Assembly (NCBI RefSeq): GCF_027604915.1
Contig: NZ_JAJAQC010000029.1
Coordinates: forward strand, 1 to 64,000
Length of the DNA stretch: 64,000 bases
Source: Streptomonospora mangrovi
GTDB taxonomy: Bacteria > Actinomycetota > Actinomycetes > Streptosporangiales > Streptosporangiaceae
Direction: 5' to 3'
The notes under the pieces were generated by a model that saw nothing but the letters and a program-made list of their open reading frames with translations, did no database searches and was not told the DNA's origin. Positions within the stretch are counted from its first letter, which is position 1. Every line of letters starts with the position of its first letter. A program made the translations under genes and the position numbers. Shown here one piece after another: positions 1 through 8,231 of this stretch.

Positions 1-267
1 GAACTGGGCCATCTGCTCATCCGCCCGGTCCGCCAGGACGAGCCCGAACCCCAGGTGAAGGTGTTCCCGTCCTGGCTGCGCCAGCGGATCGAAGCCGTCA
101 TCTGGACGCTGAAGAACCAGCTCGGCCTGGAGCGGCACGCCGCCCGCACCACCGAGGGCCTGTGGGCGCGCACCTGCCAGCGGGTGTGCGCGCTCAACGC
201 CGCGATCTGGCACAACTGGTTGATCGGGGCCCCGGTCAAGCGGTCATTGATCGCTTACGACCACTGA
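1..267 (+). mobile_element. IS982-like transposase, C-terminal fragment cut by the window edge
   Basis: An open frame runs in from base 1 and stops with TGA at 265-267, giving 88 residues. The C-terminus reads through a tryptophan-containing helix (VIWTLKNQLGLERH), then AAIWHN, and closes with GAPVKRSLIAYDH. That ending is typical of actinobacterial IS982-type DDE transposases, where the last helix carries the E of the DDE triad shortly upstream. The catalytic D residues would lie outside the window. Whether the element is intact cannot be judged. The right terminal inverted repeat should fall within about 40 bases after the stop, but I cannot identify it without the left end. Confidence 0.75.
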
Positions 268-367
268 CCAGGACACCAATTCCCCATCAACGATCTAGCG
301 GAGGCCCCCGGCGGAGCGACGCGCCCCGCCGGGACCCCGCCCGGCCCGGTCTTCGGCCGGCCCGGCG

Positions 368-2647
368 TTAGGCCGGCCGCTCCGCGCCGCGCGGGGTGTA
401 GACCACCGACCGCGCCCGGCGCGGGGTGACCACCTCGCGCAGGGCGGGGTCGACCAGCAGCACCACGGGGACGATCCGGTTCTCCTCGACCGGGTACCAG
501 GCGGGCAGCGCCGCCTCGATCGCGGCCCAGGCGGCGTCGGTGTCGCCCTCGGCCGCCAGGGCGCGGGCGGCGGCCAGGGCCGCCTCGAACTCGGGCGGCT
601 CGGGGAGTTCCCGCCCGGCCAGCCAGTCCGCCGCGGCGGGGTCGTCCAGGGCGTCGCCCTGGGGCACCGGCACGCCTGGCAGCATCTCGGCGAGCTGGGC
701 GGCCCAGTGCCGCCGGGCGTCGGCCGGGGTGGCGGCGTTGAGGTCGGACTGGCTGCGGTCGAGGTAGAGCGGCACGGCCTCGGCGCGCAGCCGCTCGGCG
801 CCCACGGCGGCGGCCACGTGCTCCCGGTGCAGCACGTGGCGCAGGTCGTGGTGGCTGAAGCGGGGCTCGGTGAACGCCTCCAGCAGGACGCGCAGGTAGG
901 AGGCGGCGCCGGAGCCCTTGTCCTCGGCCTTCTCGTAGGCGTCCAGCGCGCCCTGGACGTCGCCGCGCAGCGCGGCGCGGTTGCCCTCGCGCAGGAGGTC
1001 GTCGGCGCCCTCGGGGTGCACCGGGTTGCCCGAGGAGCCCTCCAGGGACTCCCAGCCGCGGCGCTCCTCGACCACGAGGTCGGCGAAGGAGCGGAAGCGG
1101 TCGCTCAGGCCGGGGAACCAGCTCGCCCAGATGTAGGCGGCCCACTCGCCGTCGGGCGAGACGTCGCCGGCGTCCAGCACCCAGTACTGGGCGTCGCTCT
1201 CGCCGGAGATGAAGAGCGCCGGCCCCTTCAGTCCGTCTTCGTCCAACACGTAGTCGGGCTCCAGGGGCTGGTCCGGGTGCTCGTGCAGCCAGTGGACGTC
1301 GGCGGCGCCCAGCAGCTCGTAGGTGAACCCGCTGATGTTGGTCCAGCCGTTGGAGGCGGCGAGGAACGCGCGGTAGCTGGGCGGCAGCGCGGTGCCCAAC
1401 CGCTCCTCCAGCGCCGCCAGCTCGTCCTCGGTGGCGCCCTCGAACCCCAGCCAGGAGGCGGCGCGCTGGTCGTCGGTGACGTCGATCAGGTCGTCGCCGC
1501 TCACCCGCAGCATGTCGGCGCTGTAGGAGGACAGGAAGGCGCGCCAGTCCTCGGGGGTGGTCAGCCGGGACGGGTCGGAGAGGACGGCGGGCGGTCGGCG
1601 GCCCTGCTCCACGTAGCCGCGGAAGGGGCCGGAGGCGGGCACGATCGGCTCGGTGGAGGGGCGGGCGGCGACCCCGGCGTAGGGCTCGGGTGCCCGTCCC
1701 GGCGCGTGGCGGTGGCCGGCGAAGGACTCGTGGAGGGGGCCGGAGGAGAAGAACCGCACCCGCTCGAGCTGGGTGCAGTCGGCGCCGCCGTTGCGCAGGA
1801 CGCGCAGCCGGAAGTGGCGGTAGGGGGTCTCGCGCGCGGGGCCGGTGATGTCGAAGCCGCGGAGGTGGTGGCGGTCGGGGAACACCTCGTCGGTGCGGGT
1901 GTCCAGCTCGGTCCAGGTCTCGCCGTCGACCGAGCCGCTGAGCACCCACTCGCGGGGGTCGCGCTCGGCGAAGTCGTTGGCGGAGGTCAGCGTGTAGTAG
2001 CGGACCACCACGGGTTCGACCATGGTGAAGTGCAGCCAGCAGGGGCCGGGCTCCGGCGCCAGCCACTTGTCGGAGCGCACGTGCAGGACGGACTCGGCGA
2101 CCTCGCCGGCCTCGGTGAACTCGGCGCTGGCGGCGACCTCGCGCACGCTGCCGGTGACCTCGCCGCCGGCGGGCAGCCCGCCGGTCCGCAGCGCGACGGC
2201 GCCCCCGCCGCCGGCGCGGTCCGTCCAGGACAGGCGGGTCAGGGTGGCGCCGCCGTCGGCCACGAGCAGCGCCAACTCATCGCCGTCGGATCCCCCGGTG
2301 GTGACGGCGAACCGCTGCGGTTCGGGGTCGACGGCCGGCTGCACGGCGTGGCCGCGCCACTCCTCGGGGGTGCCGCCGGCGGCGGTGCGCACGCCGAGGA
2401 AGGCGGACATGTCGGGCGCGAAGGAGACCACCGCGTCGGCGCCGCCGATGTCGCGCCAGGAGAGCTGGGCGAGCGCGACGGGCTCGCCCGGCTCGAAGCG
2501 GAGGGTCAGCGTCCGGTAGGCGTGCCACTCCCCGCCGCCGAAGGGGCGGCGCTCCGTGCGGAAGGCGAGGGCGCGCGGTGCGGCGGCGTCCGAGTCGGGG
2601 GACTCGGGGGTGTCGGCGGCGCCGGGGGCGTCGGCGGTGTCGGGCAT
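368..2647 (-). CDS. Discoidin-like (F5/8 C) domain plus SMI1/KNR4 (SUKH) domain protein
   Basis: 759 residues. I chose the ATG at 2647 because GAGG lies 6 bases upstream; the frame opens earlier but the extension has no ribosome site. The N-terminal half is beta-rich. Residues about 185-305 look like a discoidin/F5/8C carbohydrate-binding fold (WLHFTMVEPVVVRYYTLTSA, then DPREWVLSGSVDGETW). Residues about 385-520 are a SMI1/KNR4 (SUKH) domain (LEERLGTALPPSYRAFLAASNGW). A helical region with a short TPR-like repeat follows. There is no signal peptide or membrane segment, so it is probably cytosolic. SUKH proteins are often immunity proteins against polymorphic toxins, but no toxin gene is adjacent, and the fusion could equally be a housekeeping scaffold. 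The domain names are fairly secure; the function is unknown. Confidence 0.8.
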   Translation of the reverse strand: MPDTADAPGAADTPESPDSDAAAPRALAFRTERRPFGGGEWHAYRTLTLRFEPGEPVALAQLSWRDIGGADAVVSFAPDMSAFLGVRTAAGGTPEEWRGHAVQPAVDPEPQRFAVTTGGSDGDELALLVADGGATLTRLSWTDRAGGGGAVALRTGGLPAGGEVTGSVREVAASAEFTEAGEVAESVLHVRSDKWLAPEPGPCWLHFTMVEPVVVRYYTLTSANDFAERDPREWVLSGSVDGETWTELDTRTDEVFPDRHHLRGFDITGPARETPYRHFRLRVLRNGGADCTQLERVRFFSSGPLHESFAGHRHAPGRAPEPYAGVAARPSTEPIVPASGPFRGYVEQGRRPPAVLSDPSRLTTPEDWRAFLSSYSADMLRVSGDDLIDVTDDQRAASWLGFEGATEDELAALEERLGTALPPSYRAFLAASNGWTNISGFTYELLGAADVHWLHEHPDQPLEPDYVLDEDGLKGPALFISGESDAQYWVLDAGDVSPDGEWAAYIWASWFPGLSDRFRSFADLVVEERRGWESLEGSSGNPVHPEGADDLLREGNRAALRGDVQGALDAYEKAEDKGSGAASYLRVLLEAFTEPRFSHHDLRHVLHREHVAAAVGAERLRAEAVPLYLDRSQSDLNAATPADARRHWAAQLAEMLPGVPVPQGDALDDPAAADWLAGRELPEPPEFEAALAAARALAAEGDTDAAWAAIEAALPAWYPVEENRIVPVVLLVDPALREVVTPRRARSVVYTPRGAERPA

Positions 2648-3129
2648 GGTGTTCCTCGTGGGGACGGGCACCCGGGAAAGGGGGCGGGGGGCGGGGGTTT
2701 TGACGGTTCGGCTCGAAAGCGCGAGCAGACTACCGCCCGGCTGCGACAACACCCGCCGGCCCGCCGGCGCCGGTCCACTGTGGCGGTGGTCACGGCGTTC
2801 CGCGCGTCCGGCTCCCGCCGGGGACCGGCCCCCGGCACCCCCGGCGGCCCCGCTCCACGGGCGCGCGGCACCGCCCGCCCGCCGCCACCTGCACCGCGCC
2901 CGCCCCGGTCGCGGGCCGGCGGGGGTGCGGGGGCGTGCCCCGCGCGGCGCGGCGCATCCGGGCCGCGCCGGTTAGGGGCGGGTCGGACCGCACCCCGCCG
3001 CCGGCCGAAACACCGGGTGCGGAACCGCGCGGGCCGGCGTGCCGTTGGCGCGGGTGACGACGGACGCGCCGCCGCCCCGGCCGGAGCGGGGCCGCACACG
3101 GGCGCGTCCACCCCCTTGAAAGGGTCAGG
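2648..3129. other. Divergent intergenic region (482 bp)
   Basis: Lies between the divergent SUKH-protein and Spo0M genes and should hold both promoters. On the minus strand a TAGTCT -10-like hexamer sits around 2729-2734, but I see no convincing -35 partner. The rest is very GC-rich, and the open frames across it lack coding character. Confidence 0.5.
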
Positions 3130-4107
3130 ATGGGCTTCAAACGTTTTCTCGCGGCCTTCGGCGTGGGCGGCCCGAGCGTCGACACGGTGCTCACCGGGCG
3201 CGGCACTCGCCCCGGCGCGCTGCTGGAGGGCCACATCGAGTTGACCGGCGGTGAGGCCGAGGCCCGCATCGACGAGATCGCCGTGGCTTTGGCCGCCCGC
3301 GTCGAACTGGACTCCGACGACGGCGACCAGGCGGCGGGCGCGGAGTTCGCCCGGGTGCCGGTGGTCGGCCCCCTCACCCTGGCGCCGGGCGAGCGGCGCT
3401 CGCTGCCGTTCCGCTACCCCGTGCCCTGGCAGGCGCCCATCACCGACGCCGCCCACGGCCCGCTGCCCGGCGCGGTGCTGGGGCTGCGCACCGAGGTGGT
3501 GATCGCGCGCGCCCCCGACAAGGGCGACCTCGACCCGGTGCGGGTCTACCCGCTGGCGGTGCAGGAGCGGGTGCTCGACGCCTTCGCCCGGCTCGGGTTC
3601 ACCCTCAAGCGCACCGACATCGAGACCGGGCACCTGGCCGGCACCCGGCAGGAGTTCCCGCTGTTCCAGGAGATCGAGTTCCACCCGGCGCCGCACTACG
3701 CCCACGAGATCGGCGAGGTCGAACTCACCTTCGTCGCCGACCCGCACGGCATGGACGTGGTGCTGGAGTTCGACCGGCGCGGCGGCATGTTCACCCCGGG
3801 CGGCGACCTCTACGGCCTGTTCCGCGTGGAGCACGCCGACGCGGACCGGCTGGACTGGGCCGAGGCGGTGGCGTCGTGGATCGACCACGCGCTGGACCGC
3901 CACCGCGCGCTGTTCGGCCACGAGCACCACGGCCACGGCGGCTACCACCCCGGCCACGACGACGACCACGGCGGCGGGATGGGCGCCGTGGCCGGGCTGG
4001 CGCTGGGCGCGGCGGGCGGCCTGGCGGCCGGCTACGCCGCCGCCGAGGTCATGGACGAGGTCGGCGACCTCTTCGAGGGCGAGGAAGCCGAGGAGACCGA
4101 GGAGTAG
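3130..4107 (+). CDS. Spo0M-family sporulation-control protein
   Basis: 325 residues starting with MGFKRFLAAFGVGGPSVDTVL, the characteristic opening of Spo0M/SpoOM arrestin-like proteins. A purine-rich AAAGGG lies about 5 bases before the ATG. Residues 1-240 form the paired beta-sandwich family region (RVELD, then PGERRSLPFRYPVPWQAPIT). The family affects entry into sporulation in Bacillus and is common in actinobacteria, where its partner is unclear. The tail differs from the family core: a histidine/glycine/aspartate-rich segment (HEHHGHGGYHPGHDDDHGGG, about residues 266-286), then an Ala/Gly-rich helix that could touch membrane (GLALGAAGGLAAGYAAAEV), then an acidic end. The His-rich stretch could bind metal, which is inference. 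A strong hairpin follows the stop. Confidence 0.85.
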   Translation: MGFKRFLAAFGVGGPSVDTVLTGRGTRPGALLEGHIELTGGEAEARIDEIAVALAARVELDSDDGDQAAGAEFARVPVVGPLTLAPGERRSLPFRYPVPWQAPITDAAHGPLPGAVLGLRTEVVIARAPDKGDLDPVRVYPLAVQERVLDAFARLGFTLKRTDIETGHLAGTRQEFPLFQEIEFHPAPHYAHEIGEVELTFVADPHGMDVVLEFDRRGGMFTPGGDLYGLFRVEHADADRLDWAEAVASWIDHALDRHRALFGHEHHGHGGYHPGHDDDHGGGMGAVAGLALGAAGGLAAGYAAAEVMDEVGDLFEGEEAEETEE

Positions 4108-4142
4108 GCCGGCGCGGCGCCCGGGGCCGGGCGGACCGGGCG

Positions 4143-4171
4143 GGGGCGGGCGCCGTCCGTGCGCCCGCCCC
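4143..4171. terminator. Hairpin terminator between convergent genes
   Basis: An 11-bp perfect stem (4143-4153 with 4161-4171) around a 7-base loop, midway between the convergent Spo0M and CocE genes. There is no T-tract, as is usual in high-GC actinobacteria. It would act in both directions. Confidence 0.65.
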
Positions 4172-4180
4172 GGCGGCCCG

Positions 4181-4216
4181 CCGCCCGGTTCACCGCCCGG
4201 TTCACCGCCCGGTTCA
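4181..4216. repeat. Three perfect tandem copies of a 12-bp unit
   Basis: CCGCCCGGTTCA is repeated at 4181-4192, 4193-4204 and 4205-4216. The third copy contains the TGA stop of the minus-strand hydrolase gene, so two further in-register TGA codons follow the true stop at 12-base intervals. A slippage-prone microsatellite is the simplest reading. Confidence 0.9.
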
Positions 4217-6298
4217 CAGCAGGTCGCGCGGGCAGGTCTCCGACCACTCCCGGGAGAACACCCGGCGGTCGCCCTCGTAGGCGTCCAGGGTGGCGTGCAC
4301 CAGGAACTCCTCGGCCGTGCACGACAGCACCGTGCGCGTCACCGTGGTGGTCTGCCAGTCGCCGCGCCCGAACCGCATGGTCCAGGTGGACTCCCCGCGC
4401 GCCGAGGTGAAGTCGTCGGCGAAGGACTCGTACTCCTCGTAGGCGCGCCGGCCCACCTCCATGCCGACGTCGTCGTAGCGCACCGTGCCGTTGTCCTTGA
4501 CGATCTCCAGCGCCGAGCGGTAGTCGACCAGGTCGCGGCGGACCTCCCAGCGGTGCTCGTCGGGCTCCAGCCGGGTGGCCGAGGCGCGCGGCGTGCCCTC
4601 CGGCGCGCCGAAGGGCTCGGGCTCGGTGCCCTGGGGGGCGTCCAGCGGGCGCACCGGCAGCAGCAGCGCGCTCTCGTGCGGATAGACGGTCAGCAGCGCG
4701 GGCTCGGGCGGCGGCCAGGCCAGCGGCCAATAGGAGCTGGACAGCGACAGCCGGATACGGTGACCGGCCGGGAACGCCTGCGCCACCCCGTTGAGCTGCA
4801 CCCGCACCCGGTAGCGGCGGCCGGGCTCCAGCGGCTCGGGGTTGTCGTGGCTGTCGCGGTGGGTGAGGTTGAGCAGGCCGTAGGTCACCCGGGTGGCGCG
4901 GCCGTCGGGGGCGACGTCGGACAGCCGCGCGGCGACCATGGCCACCGGCCGGTCGGCCGACACCGACAGCTCCACCACCGGCGCGCCCAGGATCTCGGTG
5001 CGCTCGGCGAGCACGGGGGTGTTGAACACCAGCGACCCGCCGTCCTCCTCGCGCTGGTCGTAGGGCAGGTCGGGCGGGGCGTTGTAGGAGGCCCACTTGC
5101 CGGCGAACTGGCCCACCGACAGCGGCGAGCGCACGGTGAGCCCGCCGCCGGCGGCCTCGGCACCGGTCTCGGCGTGCAGCTCCGTGGCGGGTCCGCCGCC
5201 GGCGGCGGACCCGGGGGGCGCCTGCGAGGGCTCGATGCGGTTCTCGCTGAGGGGGTAGGCCCGCACGTCCACGTTGGGCGAGGGCAGCTCGGGCTCGCCC
5301 ACCCAGCGGCCCGGCCGCTCCTCGTACGAGGTCGAGGGGGGCACGCTGTCCTGCATCCAGGCGCGCAGCATGGGGCCGTCCATGACCCCGTTGTCGACGC
5401 CCTTGAGCCAGTGGTCCCACCAGCGCACCACCTCCTGGAGGTAGCCGATGGCCGGGCCGGGCTCGCCCAGGTGCGGGAACTTGTGCGACCAGGGGCCGAT
5501 CAGCCCCTTGCGCGGGACCTCCAGGCGGGCCAGCAGCCGGGTCACCGCGTTGGAGTAGCCGTCGGCCCAGCCGCTGGAGGCCAGCACGGGGCAGGCCACC
5601 GCCGCGTAGTCCTGGCAGACCGAGGCGTGCCGCCAGTAGTCGTCGCGGCGCTGGTGCTCCAGCCAGCGCAGCACCCAGGGCCGGGTGCCCTCCAGCCGCT
5701 CGGTCCACATCTCGCGCCAGCGCTCCCCCACGATCTCGGGGTCGGGCGGGCAGGTGCCGTGGGCGAACATGGTGCCGGCCTCGGCGAGGTTGTCCGACAG
5801 CAGGCAGCCGCCCATGTAGTGCATGTCGTCGGCGAAGCGGTCGTCGGTGAAGGACGCGATGACGATCGCCTTGAGGTGCTCGGGCCGCCGCGCGGCGACC
5901 TGGAGGGCGGCGAAGGCGCCCCAGGAGATCCCCATCATGCCGACGTTGCCGTCGCACCAGGGCTGGGCGGCGATCCAGTCGATGACGGCCTCGGCGTCGG
6001 CCTGCTCCCGCTCCAGGTACTCGTCGGCGAGCACCCCCTCGGAGTCGCCGGTGCCGCGCAGGTCCACACGCACGCACGCGTAGCCGTGGCCGGCGATGTA
6101 GGGGTGGTGGATGGAGTCGCGCACGGAGGTGAGGTCGCGTTTGCGGTAGGGGATGTACTCCAGGACCCCGGGCACCGGCTCCTCCTCGGCGGAGGCCGGC
6201 CGCCAGATGCGGGCCGACAGCCGGACGCCGTCGGGCATCGGGATCCAGACGTGCTCCTCTTCCTTGATGGCGTGCGGCAGCGCGGTGACCTCGCGCAT
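4214..6298 (-). CDS. CocE/NonD (X-Pro dipeptidyl-peptidase S15-type) serine hydrolase
   Basis: 694 residues. I start at the ATG at 6298 (MREVTALPHAIKEEEHVWIP), with GGGAGG 13 bases upstream, which is a long spacing. Residues 20-300 are the alpha/beta hydrolase core with oxyanion and nucleophile region VRVDLRGTGDS and GISWGAF, so the proposed triad is Ser125, Asp246 (GWADGYS) and His272 (GPWSHKF). The remainder is the C-terminal jelly-roll domain of the CocE/S15 family, which closes over the active site. Relatives hydrolyse esters (cocaine esterase) or amides (X-Pro peptidases, acylases). No signal peptide is visible, so it is probably cytoplasmic. It lies 86 bases downstream of the ATP-grasp gene on the same strand and is probably co-transcribed with it. 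The substrate is unknown. Confidence 0.88.
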   Translation of the reverse strand: MREVTALPHAIKEEEHVWIPMPDGVRLSARIWRPASAEEEPVPGVLEYIPYRKRDLTSVRDSIHHPYIAGHGYACVRVDLRGTGDSEGVLADEYLEREQADAEAVIDWIAAQPWCDGNVGMMGISWGAFAALQVAARRPEHLKAIVIASFTDDRFADDMHYMGGCLLSDNLAEAGTMFAHGTCPPDPEIVGERWREMWTERLEGTRPWVLRWLEHQRRDDYWRHASVCQDYAAVACPVLASSGWADGYSNAVTRLLARLEVPRKGLIGPWSHKFPHLGEPGPAIGYLQEVVRWWDHWLKGVDNGVMDGPMLRAWMQDSVPPSTSYEERPGRWVGEPELPSPNVDVRAYPLSENRIEPSQAPPGSAAGGGPATELHAETGAEAAGGGLTVRSPLSVGQFAGKWASYNAPPDLPYDQREEDGGSLVFNTPVLAERTEILGAPVVELSVSADRPVAMVAARLSDVAPDGRATRVTYGLLNLTHRDSHDNPEPLEPGRRYRVRVQLNGVAQAFPAGHRIRLSLSSSYWPLAWPPPEPALLTVYPHESALLLPVRPLDAPQGTEPEPFGAPEGTPRASATRLEPDEHRWEVRRDLVDYRSALEIVKDNGTVRYDDVGMEVGRRAYEEYESFADDFTSARGESTWTMRFGRGDWQTTTVTRTVLSCTAEEFLVHATLDAYEGDRRVFSREWSETCPRDLL

Positions 6299-6384
6299 AA
6301 GGCCGTGGTCCTCCCTCTCGGTCCGGGGGCGGCGGTCTGCTCGGGGCGAGCCTGCCCGGGGGCGGCCCCGGGCGGCGGGCCGGC

Positions 6385-7683
6385 TCAGCTCCCGGGCGCC
6401 TCGATGTGGTCGAACTCGAAGGTCAGCTCCTCGACGCAGCGCTCGTACTTGGCGCGCAGGGCGGTCTCGTCCTCGGCGCCGATGAACAGGTGCGCCAGCT
6501 CGAAGCTGTAGCTGTCCTGGTCGATCATGTCCGACAGGCGCTGGCCGGGCCGGGGCACGACCTTGATCTTGAGTCCGGGGATCTCGGCGGTGAGCCGGTC
6601 GATCTCCTCCTGGTCGGGCACCGCCACCACGCGGGCGTCGGTGAAGCGCCGGTAGTACCACTTGGCGGCCAGCGGGTAGCGGCCGCGGTTCTCCGGCATC
6701 CGGGGCTCGCGGCCCAGGCCCAGGCTGATCATGAAGTCGTGGTTGGGCAGGCCGTCGACGTACTCGAACAGCTCCGCGTGGGACTGGGAGTGCCGGGCGT
6801 TGATCTCCAGCAGGTTGATGTCGCCGGTCAGGGGGTCGTAGAAGAACTCGATGCTGTAGGTGGCGGAGTCCAGGCCCACCTGGGTGATGACGCGCCGGGA
6901 GATGTCGTCCAGCCGGGCCACCACGTCGTCGTCCAGCACCGAGGGGTACTGGTGGCGCAGGAACACGGGGCTGCCCGGGTAGTCGACGGAGTCCAGGACC
7001 CCGTAGACCACCACCTCGCCGTTGTGCACGTAGCCCTCGACGGCCACCTGCACGCCGCGCAGCGCCTCCTCGGCCAGGCACGCCTGCCCGCCGGCCTCGG
7101 CCACCTCGGGCGGCAGGTCCAGGCGGGAGAGGATGCTCTCGAAGGGCCGCCCGATGCGGCCGATGCCCTCGCGGATCCGGTCGACCGCCTCGGTGAACTC
7201 CTTCTCGTCCTCCACCCGGAACGCCAGGTCGGAGGAGAACGACTTCACCGGCTTGAGCCACATGGGGAACTCCAGGCCCTCGGGGGGCCGGGCGGGGCCC
7301 TCCAGGTCCACCAGGGCGAAGCGCGGCAGCTCGGAGATGACCTTGCTCTGCTCCAGGCGGCTCCAGTACTTGTGCTCGCACTTGACCACCGACTCCAGGC
7401 TGGTGCCCGGCAGGCCGTACTCGGCGGTCAGGATCGGCACCAGCATGCTGACCGGGAAGTCCCAGTAGCCCACGATGGCGTCGATGCTGCCGTCGAAGGA
7501 GTCGAGCTGGGAGCGCGCCTTGTCCAGCAGCGCCTCGATGTCCACCTCGCCCTCTTGCAGCTCCCCGGGGTCCAGCAGCCCGTGGAACCGCAGCCGCGCC
7601 GCGTCGGGCACGTGCGCCAGGGTCTCGCGGTTCTTGTCGTCGAGTCCGACGACGAAGACGTTCTTGTGCTCACTCGTGTCCAT
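6385..7683 (-). CDS. ATP-grasp domain ligase, substrate unknown
   Basis: 432 residues with GAGG four bases before the ATG. The N-terminal third looks like a pre-ATP-grasp alpha/beta domain (VFVVGLDDKNRETL, then SIDAIVGYWDFPVSMLVP). The central part carries a nucleotide-binding lysine region (FPMWLKPVKSFSSDLAFRV) and an ATP-grasp metal-binding signature, NLLEINARHSQSH, at about residues 290-303. Enzymes of this fold join a carboxylate to an amine, thiol or similar group through an acyl-phosphate. The gene heads a likely two-gene operon with the CocE-type hydrolase, pairing a bond-forming enzyme with a bond-breaking one. The product could be a peptide-like or amino-acid conjugate, but nothing in the window names it. 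The fold assignment is sound; the reaction is not known. Confidence 0.85.
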   Translation of the reverse strand: MDTSEHKNVFVVGLDDKNRETLAHVPDAARLRFHGLLDPGELQEGEVDIEALLDKARSQLDSFDGSIDAIVGYWDFPVSMLVPILTAEYGLPGTSLESVVKCEHKYWSRLEQSKVISELPRFALVDLEGPARPPEGLEFPMWLKPVKSFSSDLAFRVEDEKEFTEAVDRIREGIGRIGRPFESILSRLDLPPEVAEAGGQACLAEEALRGVQVAVEGYVHNGEVVVYGVLDSVDYPGSPVFLRHQYPSVLDDDVVARLDDISRRVITQVGLDSATYSIEFFYDPLTGDINLLEINARHSQSHAELFEYVDGLPNHDFMISLGLGREPRMPENRGRYPLAAKWYYRRFTDARVVAVPDQEEIDRLTAEIPGLKIKVVPRPGQRLSDMIDQDSYSFELAHLFIGAEDETALRAKYERCVEELTFEFDHIEAPGS

Positions 7684-7933
7684 CTGGCCTCATTTCCCGT
7701 CGTCCGCTGGGGCGCGGGCTACCCCGACCGGCGCGGAACTACCGTCCGCCCGCGCCGATCCAGGGGGAGACACCCGCCACAGCGGCCCCGGGGCGGCGGT
7801 GGGGCGGGTGCCCGCGGGCGGCGGCGGAAGGCGCGCACCACCAGGGGAGGCACGGGTTGCCGCGCACCGCGACGGGCCGGTCGCGGCGCGCGCCGGCGCC
7901 GAGGGGAATCGAGGGGATACCGGTGCGCGAATC

Positions 7934-7985
7934 CGCCGCCCGGTCCGCGCGGCGCGCGGACCGGGCGGCGCGCGGACCGGGCGGC
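7934..7985. repeat. 17-bp inverted repeat with a further direct copy of the right arm
   Basis: Arms 7934-7950 and 7954-7970 pair perfectly around the 3-base loop GGC. The right arm CGCGCGGACCGGGCGG is then repeated directly at about 7970-7985, so the left arm could pair with either copy. It sits between two divergent starts, where a terminator is not expected. Confidence 0.8.
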
Positions 7986-8160
7986 GGGGTCAGTACGCCG
8001 AGCCGAGGACGCGCGGCGGCTCGGCGCCCCCGTCCGGCGGGATCCGCGCGGCCGTGCTCGGCGTAGTGCGGCAGGGCCGCCTCGTGGATCGCCGCGACGG
8101 GTTCGGCCCCGCGCCGCCGCGTCGGCCGACCGGTTCCGGTCGCTCACCATCACCGCATTT

Positions 8161-8178
8161 AGATACGCGCACGTATCT
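8161..8178. promoter_or_regulatory. Operator-like palindrome upstream of DUF418 gene
   Basis: AGATACG, four bases, CGTATCT: 7-bp arms, symmetrical over 18 bp except one pair. It is the most A/T-rich spot in the region and lies 54 bases before the DUF418 start. Its size and spacing fit a TetR- or PadR-type site, but no such regulator gene is adjacent. Confidence 0.55.
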
Positions 8179-8231
8179 TATGGTGATATTGTTGGATACG
8201 CTCCCGTAGCTCACCGAACGGCGGTACCACC

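Larger units (their letters stand above)
7684..8231. other. Divergent intergenic region (548 bp) with hairpin, short repeats and operator-like palindrome
   Basis: Separates the divergent ATP-grasp and DUF418 genes. No credible gene is present: the open frames here are all short and Arg/Pro-rich. It contains a 17-bp stem-loop with a further repeat of its right arm (7934-7985) and a near-perfect 18-bp palindrome (8161-8178). Both have their own entries. Confidence 0.6.

Noticed and set aside
707-3244. An 845-codon plus-strand frame over the SUKH-protein gene
   Set aside because: It translates to Val/Gly/Arg-rich repeats; the minus strand has recognisable domains and a good start.
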